Shown here: positions 19,284 to 27,531 of the stretch, one piece after another
Layout: each line of letters opens with the position of its first letter
Position numbering within the stretch: the stretch's first letter is position 1
Assembly: GCA_026390735.1 (NCBI GenBank)
Contig: JAPLFJ010000037.1
Span: forward strand, 62,001-126,000
DNA length: 64,000 nt
Direction: 5' to 3'
Origin: Ignavibacteriota bacterium
Lineage (GTDB): Bacteria > Bacteroidota > Ignavibacteria > Tepidaquicellales > Tepidaquicellaceae
Notes under the pieces: model-generated
Told to the model about the DNA's origin: nothing
What the model saw: only the letters and a program-made list of their open reading frames with translations
Database searches by the model: none
Translations under genes and position numbers: made by a program

Positions 19284-19975
19284 TAAATTATTTCTTCAGG
19301 ATTAATATCCGGATTATCGAGTATCTTTTTGTGCTTTATAATCTTCGAATCTACAAGAAATACAACTTCTTCTGCAATGTTTGTAGCATGGTCTGCCAGC
19401 CTCTCAATATGTCTTAACAGTGAGATGCAATGCGCGCAAGGTCTAATAACGGCTGAATCCTTTTCCATCATTTCTACGAGCCTTTTGAAAATATCCCTTT
19501 CCATATTATCGATTACATCATCTGATTTTATAACACTGAATGCTAAGTCATGGTCGTTATTGACAATTGAATCAATAGTTTTTCTCATTATTATCTTTAC
19601 CTTTTCTGCCATCGAATCAAGTCCAACTTCCTTAAGTATATAAAGGTGGTCTTTCAGAGTTTCTGCCCTTTCAGCTATGTTCACAGCTATATCACCGATT
19701 CTTTCGAGGTCATTATTGATTTTTAAAGCTGATAGTATTACTCTCAGGTCAACGGCTACAGGCTGAGTCAGTGCAAATATTCTCTGGCAAAGTTTGTCAA
19801 TCTTAACGTCATATTTGTCAACTTTCGAATCTCTTTCGATTACTATTTTTGCCAGTTCCAGATTACTCTCAAATAATGCACGGATTGAGAAATCAAGTTG
19901 CTCTTCAACAAGACTTCCCATCTTTATTACTTTCGTCTTTAATAAGTCTAATTCTTCTTCTAAATAATGATACAT
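19283..19975 (-). CDS. phoU: Phosphate transport system regulatory protein PhoU
   Basis: A PhoU protein that dampens the Pst transporter and the PhoR/PhoB response. The frame extends upstream into pstB, but the Met at 19975 (MYHYLEEELDLLKTKVIKMG) gives 230 residues, the usual PhoU length, and leaves a 19-base gap after pstB, so I chose it. Two PhoU repeats are visible, each with the helical metal-site pattern (IERDSKVDKYDVKIDKLC in the first; IKSDDVIDNMERDIFKRL in the second) and the NDLERIGDIAVNIAE and RHIERLADHATNIAEE motifs. It overlaps the outer-membrane protein gene by one base (TAATG). No phoR/phoB genes are in the window. Confidence 0.93.
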   Translation of the reverse strand: MYHYLEEELDLLKTKVIKMGSLVEEQLDFSIRALFESNLELAKIVIERDSKVDKYDVKIDKLCQRIFALTQPVAVDLRVILSALKINNDLERIGDIAVNIAERAETLKDHLYILKEVGLDSMAEKVKIIMRKTIDSIVNNDHDLAFSVIKSDDVIDNMERDIFKRLVEMMEKDSAVIRPCAHCISLLRHIERLADHATNIAEEVVFLVDSKIIKHKKILDNPDINPEEII

Positions 19976-19994
19976 TTCTTGTATATTGTTTAAA

Positions 19995-20759
19995 TTAACC
20001 GAATTTACCGGTAATGTAATTCTGTGTTCGTTCTTCTTTGGGGCTTGTAAATATCTTTCTTGTTGAATCAAATTCAATCAATTCTCCTTCAAAGAAAAAT
20101 CCTGTCGCATCGCTGACTCTTGAAGCCTGCTGCATATTATGTGTGACAATAACTATTGTAATGCTTTTTTTCAGTGTAAAAATTAATTCTTCAATCTTTC
20201 CCGTTGAAATAGGGTCAAGCGCACTCGCCGGTTCATCCATTAAAATTACACTCGGGTTAACTGCAAGAGCTCTTGCAATACATACTCTCTGCTGTTGCCC
20301 GCCTGAGAGTCCGATTGCATTGTCGTTTAATCTGTCCTTGACCTCGTCCCAGATAGCTGCTCTTTCAAGGCTCGTTTGCACAATGTCGTCCAGCCATTCC
20401 TTTTTTCTGATTCCGTTAATCTTCGCTCCGTAAGCAACGTTTTCATATATACTCTTAGGGAATGCATTCGATTTCTGAAATACCATTCCTACTTTTCTTC
20501 TTAACGCAACTATATCCGTGTTCTTTGCATATATATCCTCATCATCTATTGTAACTTCTCCAGTTATCTTAACTCCGCCAATAAGGTCGTTCATTCGGTT
20601 AAGTGTGCGGAGATATGTCGATTTTCCGCATCCTGAAGGACCGATTAAAGCCGTTATTTTATTAGCCTCGATATCAATGCTTATATCCTTTAAAGCCTGC
20701 GTCTTACCGTAATATAAATCCAGATTCCTGGTACTTATTTTTATGCTTTTCAATTTCAT
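19995..20759 (-). CDS. pstB: Phosphate ABC transporter ATP-binding protein PstB
   Basis: A 254-residue ATPase that powers high-affinity phosphate uptake through PstA/PstC. It contains [15 protein letters not shown] (the PstB-typical start), Walker [10 protein letters not shown] (40-48), the [20 protein letters not shown] region typical of PstB, signature LSGGQQQR (151-158), Walker B VILMDEP (171-177) and His207. The usual upstream pstS, pstC and pstA are absent: the gene begins an operon pstB-phoU-outer-membrane protein, with a 71-base spacer to lolD upstream. The transporter membrane subunits are presumably encoded elsewhere. Confidence 0.95.
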   Translation of the reverse strand: MKLKSIKISTRNLDLYYGKTQALKDISIDIEANKITALIGPSGCGKSTYLRTLNRMNDLIGGVKITGEVTIDDEDIYAKNTDIVALRRKVGMVFQKSNAFPKSIYENVAYGAKINGIRKKEWLDDIVQTSLERAAIWDEVKDRLNDNAIGLSGGQQQRVCIARALAVNPSVILMDEPASALDPISTGKIEELIFTLKKSITIVIVTHNMQQASRVSDATGFFFEGELIEFDSTRKIFTSPKEERTQNYITGKFG

Positions 20760-20830
20760 CTCAGATTACGGAAATATATACATTTGTACTCATTTATTGT
20801 TTAATATAACATTATCAAATTATTAAATAT

Positions 20831-21499
20831 TTATACTATTTTTCCGTCAACCATTTTAATAATCCTGTCGCACTTCGCCGCAAATTCTTCATTGTGTGTA
20901 ACTATCACGAATGTCTGTTTGAACTTTTCCCTTAACTTAAAAATTAAATCTATTACTGCATCAGCATTTTCAGAGTCAAGGTTTCCTGTCGGTTCATCTG
21001 CTAAAATTATCTTTGGTGAATTCACAAGTGCACGTGCTATCGCAACCCTTTGCGCTTCTCCGCCTGAAAGTTCCGATGGTTTATGGTGAATCCTGTCCGA
21101 CAGACCTACTTCATTAAGTAAATCCTTTGCCTTTGTCTCGTCATAATTACCCGCGATACGGGAAGCAATAGTTACGTTCTCAAGTGCAGTGAATTCAGGC
21201 AGCAGATGATGAAACTGAAATATAAAACCGATATCGTTTGCCCTGAAATTAGCAACCTGTTTGTCATTCATCAAAAGCACATCAGTACCTTCAAACATCA
21301 TCGTACCCTCATCAGGTATGTCAAGTGTCCCGAGTATGTGCAGAAGCGTGCTTTTACCTGCGCCTGACTTACCTACGATTGCTGCTATCTCGCTTTTGTG
21401 TATGTTTAGGTCAAAGCCTTTTAAAACGTTAAGCCTGTTGGTCTTTGTTATATGATAACCTTTTTTTATTCCTTTTAATTCTATTAATACATTATTCAT
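20831..21499 (-). CDS. lolD: Lipoprotein-releasing/LolD-type ABC transporter ATPase
   Basis: A 222-residue ATPase of the LolD/MacB group. Walker A is GKSGAGKST (43-51), followed by the Q-loop FIFQFHHLLPEFTALENV typical of LolD, signature LSGGEAQR (144-151), Walker B IILADEPTGNLDSE (164-177) and the His of the VTHNEEFA switch. It follows the permease gene by 7 bases, so the two form one transporter. In Gram-negative bacteria this system extracts lipoproteins from the inner membrane and hands them to LolA. A MacB-like role cannot be fully excluded. Confidence 0.92.
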   Translation of the reverse strand: MNNVLIELKGIKKGYHITKTNRLNVLKGFDLNIHKSEIAAIVGKSGAGKSTLLHILGTLDIPDEGTMMFEGTDVLLMNDKQVANFRANDIGFIFQFHHLLPEFTALENVTIASRIAGNYDETKAKDLLNEVGLSDRIHHKPSELSGGEAQRVAIARALVNSPKIILADEPTGNLDSENADAVIDLIFKLREKFKQTFVIVTHNEEFAAKCDRIIKMVDGKIV

Positions 21500-21506
21500 A
21501 TTCCTT

Positions 21507-22736
21507 TTACTCCCATCTTATTGAATCTACCGGTTTTTGTTTTGCCGCTCTCATTGAAGGATAAAGCGATGCAAGAAAGCACAGTACCAATGCGGCTAAT
21601 GGTATGTATATAAAATCTGTTACTCTTAAATCCATCGGAAGTGCTTCCAGTTTGTAAACAGTCGTGTCAAGTTTGTATATTTTAAAATATATCTGTCCCA
21701 AACTGATTATTAATCCTAATAAAGAACCTGTTATCATTCCTACCAGCCCGACAACAATTCCTTCAAACATGAATATTCTTGTAATCATTGCATCACTTGC
21801 TCCCATTGCTTTTAAAATCCCAATGTCTCTTTTCTTCTCAATCACTGTCATAGTTAATGAACCTAAAATGTTAAACGAGGCAACTGCTATTATCAGACTA
21901 AGTATTATGAATGCAACCCATCTTTCAACTTTTAGTATTGAATAAAAATCCTTGTGCAGATCATACCAGGTCATTATGTTGTATTTCGAAGTATCAATCT
22001 GTGACTGAAGACGCATTTTCACTTCATCGGACTGGTTTATGTCCTTTAGGCGCATCTCAATCCCGTTTACATTATCATTCAGCTTGAACAATTCCTGTGC
22101 ACTTCCAATGGATATGTAAGCATACTTTGAATCGTAGTCCCTGTTGTCGGAATCGAATATTCCTGAAATAATAAACTGTTTTGTTATTGGTTCAACAAAC
22201 TGAGTCAGTGAATATTCCAGACCTACAGGACTCATAATGGTTATCGTATCACCGATAAATGATTTTAAACTGTTTGCAAGAGAGAACCCGATTATTATAC
22301 TTCCGTAACTTCCTTTGTTTTTTAAAGTGAATTTTCCGTAACTTGTGTAATTCTTTATCCCTGATACTTTTTCAATCTTATCCTCGTCAACACCCTTTAT
22401 AAAAAGCACTTTGTTAACGTCTTTAGTCGCAAGCATACCTTTATTTTGTGTATAGGGCGCAGCATCGGGTATGTCGTTTGCGTATATTATCTGAAGCAAT
22501 GATTCGTAATTGTTTATCTTTGCGTTATTAACAGCTTCAATTCTTATATGCGGGTCAAAACCGATTAAAATAGTTGTTACTTTTTTGCTGAATCCGTTGA
22601 ATACAGAAAGAACAATAATCATCGCAGCAACGCCTATGGAAACTCCAAGTATGGAAATTGTGGATATGACAGTAATAAAACTTATCTTCTTCCTTGAGAA
22701 CAGGTACCGTTTCGCTATGAAAAATTCTGTCCTCAT
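21507..22736 (-). CDS. LolC/LolE family ABC transporter permease
   Basis: A 409-residue inner-membrane permease with the four-helix FtsX/MacB topology: helix 1 (about 20-45, in ISILGVSIGVAAMIIVLSVFNGFS), a large periplasmic domain (about 50-265), then three helices at about 270-293, 320-345 and 370-393. The loop IEKKRDIGILKAMGAS after helix 2 is a family hallmark. Its start codon directly follows the stop of the ParB-fold gene (TAG then ATG), and lolD follows 7 bases later. Because there is one permease, LolC and LolE are probably combined in a homodimer, as in many non-proteobacteria. Confidence 0.9.
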   Translation of the reverse strand: MRTEFFIAKRYLFSRKKISFITVISTISILGVSIGVAAMIIVLSVFNGFSKKVTTILIGFDPHIRIEAVNNAKINNYESLLQIIYANDIPDAAPYTQNKGMLATKDVNKVLFIKGVDEDKIEKVSGIKNYTSYGKFTLKNKGSYGSIIIGFSLANSLKSFIGDTITIMSPVGLEYSLTQFVEPITKQFIISGIFDSDNRDYDSKYAYISIGSAQELFKLNDNVNGIEMRLKDINQSDEVKMRLQSQIDTSKYNIMTWYDLHKDFYSILKVERWVAFIILSLIIAVASFNILGSLTMTVIEKKRDIGILKAMGASDAMITRIFMFEGIVVGLVGMITGSLLGLIISLGQIYFKIYKLDTTVYKLEALPMDLRVTDFIYIPLAALVLCFLASLYPSMRAAKQKPVDSIRWE

Positions 22737-23573
22737 CTATTCGTCGAATACAATTACAGATTCCCTGTACTGCCGTACCTTGTTCGAATCTATTTTGCCT
22801 AAAAGGTATTTGTTTAATTCATCTCTTTTCAACTCTATATCCTTATCGCTCTTTAATTTTGATATTTCATACTTAACGTGTAAAACTCTGTTATCGAGTA
22901 TATGTCTGGAAATACCCGCCGGTAACTTTGCTTTGCTTCTTGCAATTTTCACTATCTGTTCTTTCCTGAACTTAAAGAATTCAACAAGTACACCTTTCCT
23001 TCTTGAGTATCTGCATAAGTCACTGAAAGTGATTTCTTCCTCTGACCTGTCAAAATTGTGAACATTAAAATAAAACTTTGTAAAATCATTCAGTCTATTT
23101 ATAGTATCATCGAATTTCTTAGGAAGGCTTATCAGTAACGGCTTGCCACTGCTGATGTCCGAAACCAGAACACAGTTATGATTGTTCTTCAGGAAGTCCT
23201 TGCCTTCTTTGTAAGTTATTTCCTTATACCTGAATTTATTCGCATCACAGAACTCTTTAATGTCGTTAATCCCTACGTCGTATATCAGATGATTCCAGTT
23301 TCTTAATTTTATTTTCCTGTTCTTATAATCAGTCAACTGTGCAATGATTAACCTGCACCCGATTTCCTTAAGCGTACTTAACCTGTTCGCACCGTCAATC
23401 AGTATAAGCTCATCATCATACTTACCCACGATAACAGGGTTCATAAGATGCTTGCTGGTGGATATTCTGTCAAAAATATTCCTAAGCCTGTTCGTCTCAG
23501 TCGTTTCGTGCATCATTATGTCTTTAATCTTAAATATATTAAGGTTAAAGAACTTATTTGTATAATTAATCAA
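22737..23573 (-). CDS. ParB/sulfiredoxin-fold protein resembling free serine kinases SbnI/SerK
   Basis: A 278-residue protein. Residues 20-80 have the ParB N-terminal pattern: MHETTETNRL (21-30), NPVIVGKYDD and LIDGANRLSTLKEIG (58-72). The C-terminal part has LPAGISRHIL (217-226). These blocks line up, from memory, with staphylococcal SbnI and archaeal SerK, which are ParB-fold kinases that phosphorylate free L-serine; their HET-E-RL, DG-HR and PAGxxR elements appear at the same relative places. There is no DNA-binding HTH of chromosomal ParB type and no parA nearby. The gene abuts the lolC/E permease without a gap. A role in making O-phosphoserine is an inference; another ParB-fold activity is possible. 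Confidence 0.65.
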   Translation of the reverse strand: MINYTNKFFNLNIFKIKDIMMHETTETNRLRNIFDRISTSKHLMNPVIVGKYDDELILIDGANRLSTLKEIGCRLIIAQLTDYKNRKIKLRNWNHLIYDVGINDIKEFCDANKFRYKEITYKEGKDFLKNNHNCVLVSDISSGKPLLISLPKKFDDTINRLNDFTKFYFNVHNFDRSEEEITFSDLCRYSRRKGVLVEFFKFRKEQIVKIARSKAKLPAGISRHILDNRVLHVKYEISKLKSDKDIELKRDELNKYLLGKIDSNKVRQYRESVIVFDE

Positions 23574-23594
23574 TCTTTGATATTCTAAGAATGT

Positions 23595-24677
23595 TTATAT
23601 GTTTAATATCTTATCGTCAATACCCATTAAATAAGCTATTAATGCAGTTCTTACCCACATTCCGTTTCTTTCCTGTCTCCAGTATTTTGCTCTTGGGTCG
23701 TTATCTACTTCTATATCTATTTCTTTTCTTCTTGGCAAGGGATGCATGATAATTGCAGTCTTCTTCATTAATTTAAGATGCTTTTTTGTTAAATGGAATT
23801 TTGAATAGTCTATGTCTTTCGATTCTCCGCTGACATCATATTCGTCCTGGATTCTTGTCATGTAAATTGCATCAGCTTCCCTGAGTGTTTTTTCAAGGTC
23901 AGTAGTTTCCTTGTAAGGCATTTTATGTTTCTTTAAAAACGCTTTTATGTCATCGCCTACTTTTAAGTAATCGGGTGATACATAAATTATCTTAACACCT
24001 TTGTAATGTTTCAGCAAATATGTCAATGAACGTACAGTTCTTCCTCTTTTTAAATCACCAACCATCGCAATTGTCTTTCCGTTTATCCCGCCTTTATCGA
24101 GGAATGACTGGTGTATGGTATAAAGGTCAAGCAATGCCTGTGTAGGGTGCTGGTCTTTACCTGAACCGCCGTTTACTATGCTGATAGGTCTTTTTGTTTT
24201 ATTGAGCATCCACGCTGCTTTCTCTGCCATACCTTCTTCGAAGTGGCGCATTATAATCATATCTGCGTATGAACTGAATGTTCTGATTGTATCTTCCGGT
24301 GTCTCTCCCTTTAATTCCGACGATGTAGATGTGGAACGTATTTCACTAACCTGCATTCCGAGAATGTAACATGCACTCTGGAATGATACAAAAGTTCTTG
24401 TGGAAGGTTGTACGAAATAAAGCATAGCCCTCTTGTGAGAAAGCAATGTTCTTAAATAATCAAGACCTTCTTTTGACTTCGCTATCTTTCTGATTTTATT
24501 CGCAACATCGAATAACTCCTGCAATAACTTAGGTGTAAACTGCTGGGCAAAAAGACAGTCAAACATTCTGTCGTTCCTGTCAAAATACGGCATCTTATTC
24601 TCAAGCTTTGTCTTGTAAAAGTTTTCCCATGAAAGACTTTTTAAACTTTCAATCTTTTTTAATTCTGCTTTTGTCAT
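23595..24677 (-). CDS. pyrB: Aspartate carbamoyltransferase catalytic subunit
   Basis: A 360-residue transcarbamylase that joins carbamoyl phosphate and aspartate in pyrimidine synthesis. Carbamoyl-phosphate binding motifs are PSTRTFVSFQSA (91-102), LKGE (122-125) and HPTQALLDLYT (177-187). GDLKRGRTVRSL and MHPLPRRKEID agree with ATCase rather than ornithine carbamoyltransferase, which would show HPCQ. It carries about 40 more N-terminal residues than the E. coli chain. No pyrI regulatory subunit is seen. It starts 30 bases after the carbamate kinase gene, on the same strand, so both are likely transcribed together. Confidence 0.9.
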   Translation of the reverse strand: MTKAELKKIESLKSLSWENFYKTKLENKMPYFDRNDRMFDCLFAQQFTPKLLQELFDVANKIRKIAKSKEGLDYLRTLLSHKRAMLYFVQPSTRTFVSFQSACYILGMQVSEIRSTSTSSELKGETPEDTIRTFSSYADMIIMRHFEEGMAEKAAWMLNKTKRPISIVNGGSGKDQHPTQALLDLYTIHQSFLDKGGINGKTIAMVGDLKRGRTVRSLTYLLKHYKGVKIIYVSPDYLKVGDDIKAFLKKHKMPYKETTDLEKTLREADAIYMTRIQDEYDVSGESKDIDYSKFHLTKKHLKLMKKTAIIMHPLPRRKEIDIEVDNDPRAKYWRQERNGMWVRTALIAYLMGIDDKILNI

Positions 24678-24707
24678 AATATAGTTTATTATTTAATTAT
24701 TATTCTT

Positions 24708-25664
24708 TTATTGATGTATTATTGTACCTGCTTTTTCTTCAAGTGCTTCTGTTAGTTTATTTATATGGGTAATAATAGCCTTATTCCCGGTGTTCTGTAC
24801 AAATTCAATTACTGCCTGTACTTTGGGTCCCATACTTCCTGCGGTAAAATGTCCCTGATCAAAATAAGTAGTCGCCTCATCAAGGTTCAAATCTGTGAGT
24901 TTAATCTCATTGGGTTTCTTGAAGTTTATATAACATTGTTCCACGTTTGTAAGTATCACAAGTAGGTCAGCTTTTAAATCAATGGCAAGCTGTGCAGATG
25001 CCAGGTCTTTGTCGATAACTGCTTCAACTCCTGCCAGTTCACCCTTTTCATTGTAGTAAACAGGTATTCCGCCTCCGCCGACTGATATTACGATGTATCC
25101 TTTGCTCGTTAAATCTCTTATTATACTCGTTTGCACCACCGATTTCGGTTTAGGAGACGCAACAACTCTTCTGTATCCTTTGCCCGCAGGGTCTTCCTTA
25201 AATACCCATTTCTTTGTCTTTAATATTTCTCTGGTATGCTCTAATGTATAATATGGCCCTACAGGTTTTGATAGTTTTTCGAAAGCAGGGTCGTTTTCAT
25301 CAACTAATACTTCCGTAAGCAGGGCAAGAGTCTGTTTCTTCACCCCGTGCTTATCAAATGCATTCTGTAATGCTTTCTGAAGTACGTAACCAATTTCTCC
25401 CTGTGTCTCTGCCACGCAAACGTCCAGTGGCATAGGAGGAACTTTTGCTGAGCCTTCTTCCTGTTGTATTAATAAATTTCCTACCTGTGGCCCGTTACCG
25501 TGTGTTAAAATAACATCAAATTCGGATGACTGGAAAAGGGGAACAAGCTGTTCGGCAGTAGTTGCTGCTGCTGCTTCTCTTTCTTCGATTGTTCCTTTTG
25601 ATTTTGAATCGAGTAATGCATTACCACCAAGCGCAATTACAAGTAATTTCTTTTTCTCTGACAT
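24708..25664 (-). CDS. arcC: Carbamate kinase
   Basis: A 318-residue amino-acid-kinase-fold enzyme that interconverts carbamoyl phosphate + ADP with carbamate + ATP. Family features are LVIALGGNALLD at the start, LTHGNGPQVGNLL, the Pro-rich MPLDVCVAETQGEIGY, VISVGGGGIPVYY and EAVIDKDLASAQLA, and the late TAGSMGPKVQA. Length is normal. It precedes pyrB by 30 bases. Usual arginine-deiminase partners (arcA, arcB) are absent from the window, so it may either supply or drain carbamoyl phosphate in connection with the neighbouring ATCase. Confidence 0.93.
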   Translation of the reverse strand: MSEKKKLLVIALGGNALLDSKSKGTIEEREAAAATTAEQLVPLFQSSEFDVILTHGNGPQVGNLLIQQEEGSAKVPPMPLDVCVAETQGEIGYVLQKALQNAFDKHGVKKQTLALLTEVLVDENDPAFEKLSKPVGPYYTLEHTREILKTKKWVFKEDPAGKGYRRVVASPKPKSVVQTSIIRDLTSKGYIVISVGGGGIPVYYNEKGELAGVEAVIDKDLASAQLAIDLKADLLVILTNVEQCYINFKKPNEIKLTDLNLDEATTYFDQGHFTAGSMGPKVQAVIEFVQNTGNKAIITHINKLTEALEEKAGTIIHQ

Positions 25665-25893
25665 ATAACTTAGAATCCTGAAATAATTTATAAAACATTC
25701 AAATTATCAATAATAAAAGCAATACTCAATTCAATTACATCTCATATTTCTTTCTGAATATTTACTGAAGATTGAACAAATAGCAGATTAGTTTTGAACT
25801 TAAAAATTGCAGGTATAATATAAGTATTAGTAATGGATATTAACTTATGAGGCAATAAGGAATTAAGTGGAACGCGGAGTATTCTAATCCCAC

Positions 25894-26055
25894 TTAAAAA
25901 AACTTGAGTGTAATCACTCTTAAAAATTTATTGTAAAAATTCCTGACAAATATTGAAAACTTGTTATGAACCCTCACTTCCTCATACACAGGATCTGTAT
26001 AATCCCCGTCAGAAGGGTTCCATCCGTAATATTTATACACATCTTCGTTATTCAT
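25894..26055 (-). CDS. Possible small protein of 53 residues
   Basis: An ATG at 26055 opens a 53-codon frame ending in TAA at 25894. It begins MNNEDVYKYYGWNPSDGDY, with an acidic, aromatic first half (YTDPVYEEV), and ends in a basic, hydrophobic second half (FSIFVRNFYNKFLRVITLKFF), which could be an amphipathic or membrane-touching helix. It is the only sizeable frame in a 541-base gap between carbamate kinase and the next gene. No family is recognised, and the frame could be spurious. Confidence 0.35.
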   Translation of the reverse strand: MNNEDVYKYYGWNPSDGDYTDPVYEEVRVHNKFSIFVRNFYNKFLRVITLKFF

Positions 26056-26146
26056 TTTTCTTTCAATTGTTTATCTTTAATCAGCAATATTCGTGCCACA
26101 GATAAACGCTAAAAATAGACTATAAACGACATTCGATGAATAAAAA

Positions 26147-26183
26147 AGTCTCAAATTGAGACTAATATTCTCATTTTGAGACT
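26147..26183. repeat. Nested inverted repeats with the core GTCTCAA/TTGAGAC
   Basis: GTCTCAA (26148-26154) and TTGAGAC (26156-26162) form a perfect 7-base inverted repeat around a single base. A second TTTGAGACT (26175-26183) can pair with AGTCTCAAA (26147-26155) instead, so two mutually exclusive hairpins are possible. It lies just past the stop of the 26206-27054 gene on the minus strand, so it may be a terminator, but no long T-run follows either arrangement apart from TTTTTT on the far side (minus strand, 26146-26141). Confidence 0.55.
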
Positions 26184-26205
26184 AAATTGTCAATATATTA
26201 CTCTA

Positions 26206-27054
26206 TTATGAATGGCTCAAAGTTACTTTGCTTTTGTCATTTGGGTCATATTTCACCCATATCTGCTTCCCGGGTTGAAATTTTGAAGTGGAAGCCACAG
26301 ATATCAGTCCGTAGCAAGTTGCTTCAAAAGCAGGTTGATTGTCCGGCAGAACCTCCAGTTCAAAAAAGTTGAACGGATTTTCACCGTTAAGATAAATATT
26401 AGTAAACTGGGAGGTTTTTATTATCGCTTTACTCTCCATACCGATGGAAATTATTCTCTTTGTCTCAGCATCTATTCCTTTTATAATCTCTTCAATCTGA
26501 GAAGGTGACTTACCAGGGAAGAACGGGCTCCCTGTTGATGCCTGCTGTTGAACAGCGGAAAACTGGTCAGTGTAATTTGAATAATTATTTGAAGAATTTG
26601 ATGTACTCCCTAAAGAACTTCCAAGACTTTCAATCGCAACCGTTTTAGTATCTGCCGGGTCGTATTTTACAATGCATCGAACACCAACCTGATAATAGGC
26701 TGTCTGCAGCCTTGAAACAACCATGATAACTTCTGAAGTAAAAGGAGGTCCTGTCTGTGGTGTAACCTGTATCTTCATTCCTATCTGGGGCTGATTATTA
26801 ATCGTTACTCCCGTATCCCACATTTCTGTGATCAGTCCGTCTGCCTGTCTTCCGGTTTCAAGTAGTTGTTTTCTCTTCCTGCTCCTTAGGTACGGTAAGC
26901 CAAACGCCAGACCGAAAACCACTATAAAGAATAAAGCAAAAATACTACCGTACAACGGTGCGGCAGCAATAGCAACCGCCATACCTAATCCTCCTCCTAA
27001 TGTCCCAACGATAATACCTATGTATTGTGCGATTTTTTGTCCTTCAGGTCTCAT
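26206..27054 (-). CDS. Membrane protein with duplicated extracytoplasmic/soluble domain
   Basis: A 282-residue protein with two N-terminal hydrophobic segments (about 8-30 and 32-53), a basic turn (YLRSRKRKQ), then two related domains of about 75 residues. The first (about 64-145) ends with VGVRCIVKYDPADTKTVAI; the second (about 210-282) ends with PGKQIWVKYDPNDKSKVTL. Each starts with an ADGLI/ESKAII-type strand, the pattern of DUF3592-like proteins. A Ser/Asn/Gln-rich linker (about 148-180) joins them. An AAGGAGA Shine-Dalgarno 6 bases before the ATG supports the start. The function is unknown, and it appears to be monocistronic. Confidence 0.65.
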   Translation of the reverse strand: MRPEGQKIAQYIGIIVGTLGGGLGMAVAIAAAPLYGSIFALFFIVVFGLAFGLPYLRSRKRKQLLETGRQADGLITEMWDTGVTINNQPQIGMKIQVTPQTGPPFTSEVIMVVSRLQTAYYQVGVRCIVKYDPADTKTVAIESLGSSLGSTSNSSNNYSNYTDQFSAVQQQASTGSPFFPGKSPSQIEEIIKGIDAETKRIISIGMESKAIIKTSQFTNIYLNGENPFNFFELEVLPDNQPAFEATCYGLISVASTSKFQPGKQIWVKYDPNDKSKVTLSHS

Positions 27055-27193
27055 TATGTTTCTCCTTATTTAAAAAATTTAAACAATGTAAACATTCACA
27101 AAATATATTGCAAGTTATTCCTGTAATCTTCTAAAAGTGCAACATAAACTCCCGGCTAGGAGAACTATAATAGTAAAATAACTGGCTAATCAC

Positions 27194-27511
27194 TTATGAA
27201 TAATTGTATATAAACAACCCCTGTCCTCCTGTTGAAATCCATAGCTCATTACTGTTGTTTCCCTTTAAGTCAAGTTTTCTCACAGAAGGTATAACACCAA
27301 AACCTTTCAGGTATATATGTTCCCAGCTGTTACCGCCGTCTCTTGATAAGTAAATCTTGTTGTATGTGTCGCCGTTCTGTCTTCCGAACAAGGCTATAGT
27401 GTTACCTGAACAGTCAACTGTTGAAACAGATATCCATTCAGATTTTTTGGAAAAGCTATCTCCTCTGTCATCCGACTTATACAATCCGTAATTCTCTATC
27501 CCAACCCACAA
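27194..27511 (-). pseudogene. C-terminal fragment of the frameshifted BNR-repeat secreted protein
   Basis: This frame encodes WVGIENYGLYKSDDRGDSF, NKIYLSRDGGNSWEHIYL and a final ELWISTGGQGLFIYNYS, which continue the BNR/Asp-box repeats of the upstream gene. The frame is readable further upstream (to about 27565) as LDYRNRGAIDIDPTGTGVLW, which joins naturally to VVDNPN of the other frame. The TTG at 27511 is therefore probably not a true start. Together, 29472 down to 27194 make one protein of about 759 residues interrupted by a single -1 shift. No T9SS sorting domain is present at this end. Confidence 0.75.
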
Positions 27512-27531
27512 TACACCTGTACCTGTCGGGT

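Noticed and set aside
19976-20077. Upstream extension of phoU into pstB
   Set aside because: It would overlap pstB by 83 bases and exceed the usual PhoU length; the Met at 19975 gives the normal N-terminus.
22510-23061. A 183-codon open frame on the plus strand across the lol permease and ParB-fold genes
   Set aside because: It spans the junction of two well-supported minus-strand genes and has no recognisable feature.
22737-23573. Chromosome-partition ParB
   Set aside because: No parA, no parS-like site and no central HTH were seen, and the SerK/SbnI-like blocks fit better.
23595-24677. Ornithine carbamoyltransferase, suggested by the neighbouring carbamate kinase
   Set aside because: HPTQ, GDLKRGRTV and MHPLPR are aspartate-type; OTC would have HPCQ.
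25665-26205. tRNA or small RNA in the gap after carbamate kinase
   Set aside because: No T-loop consensus or cloverleaf was found.
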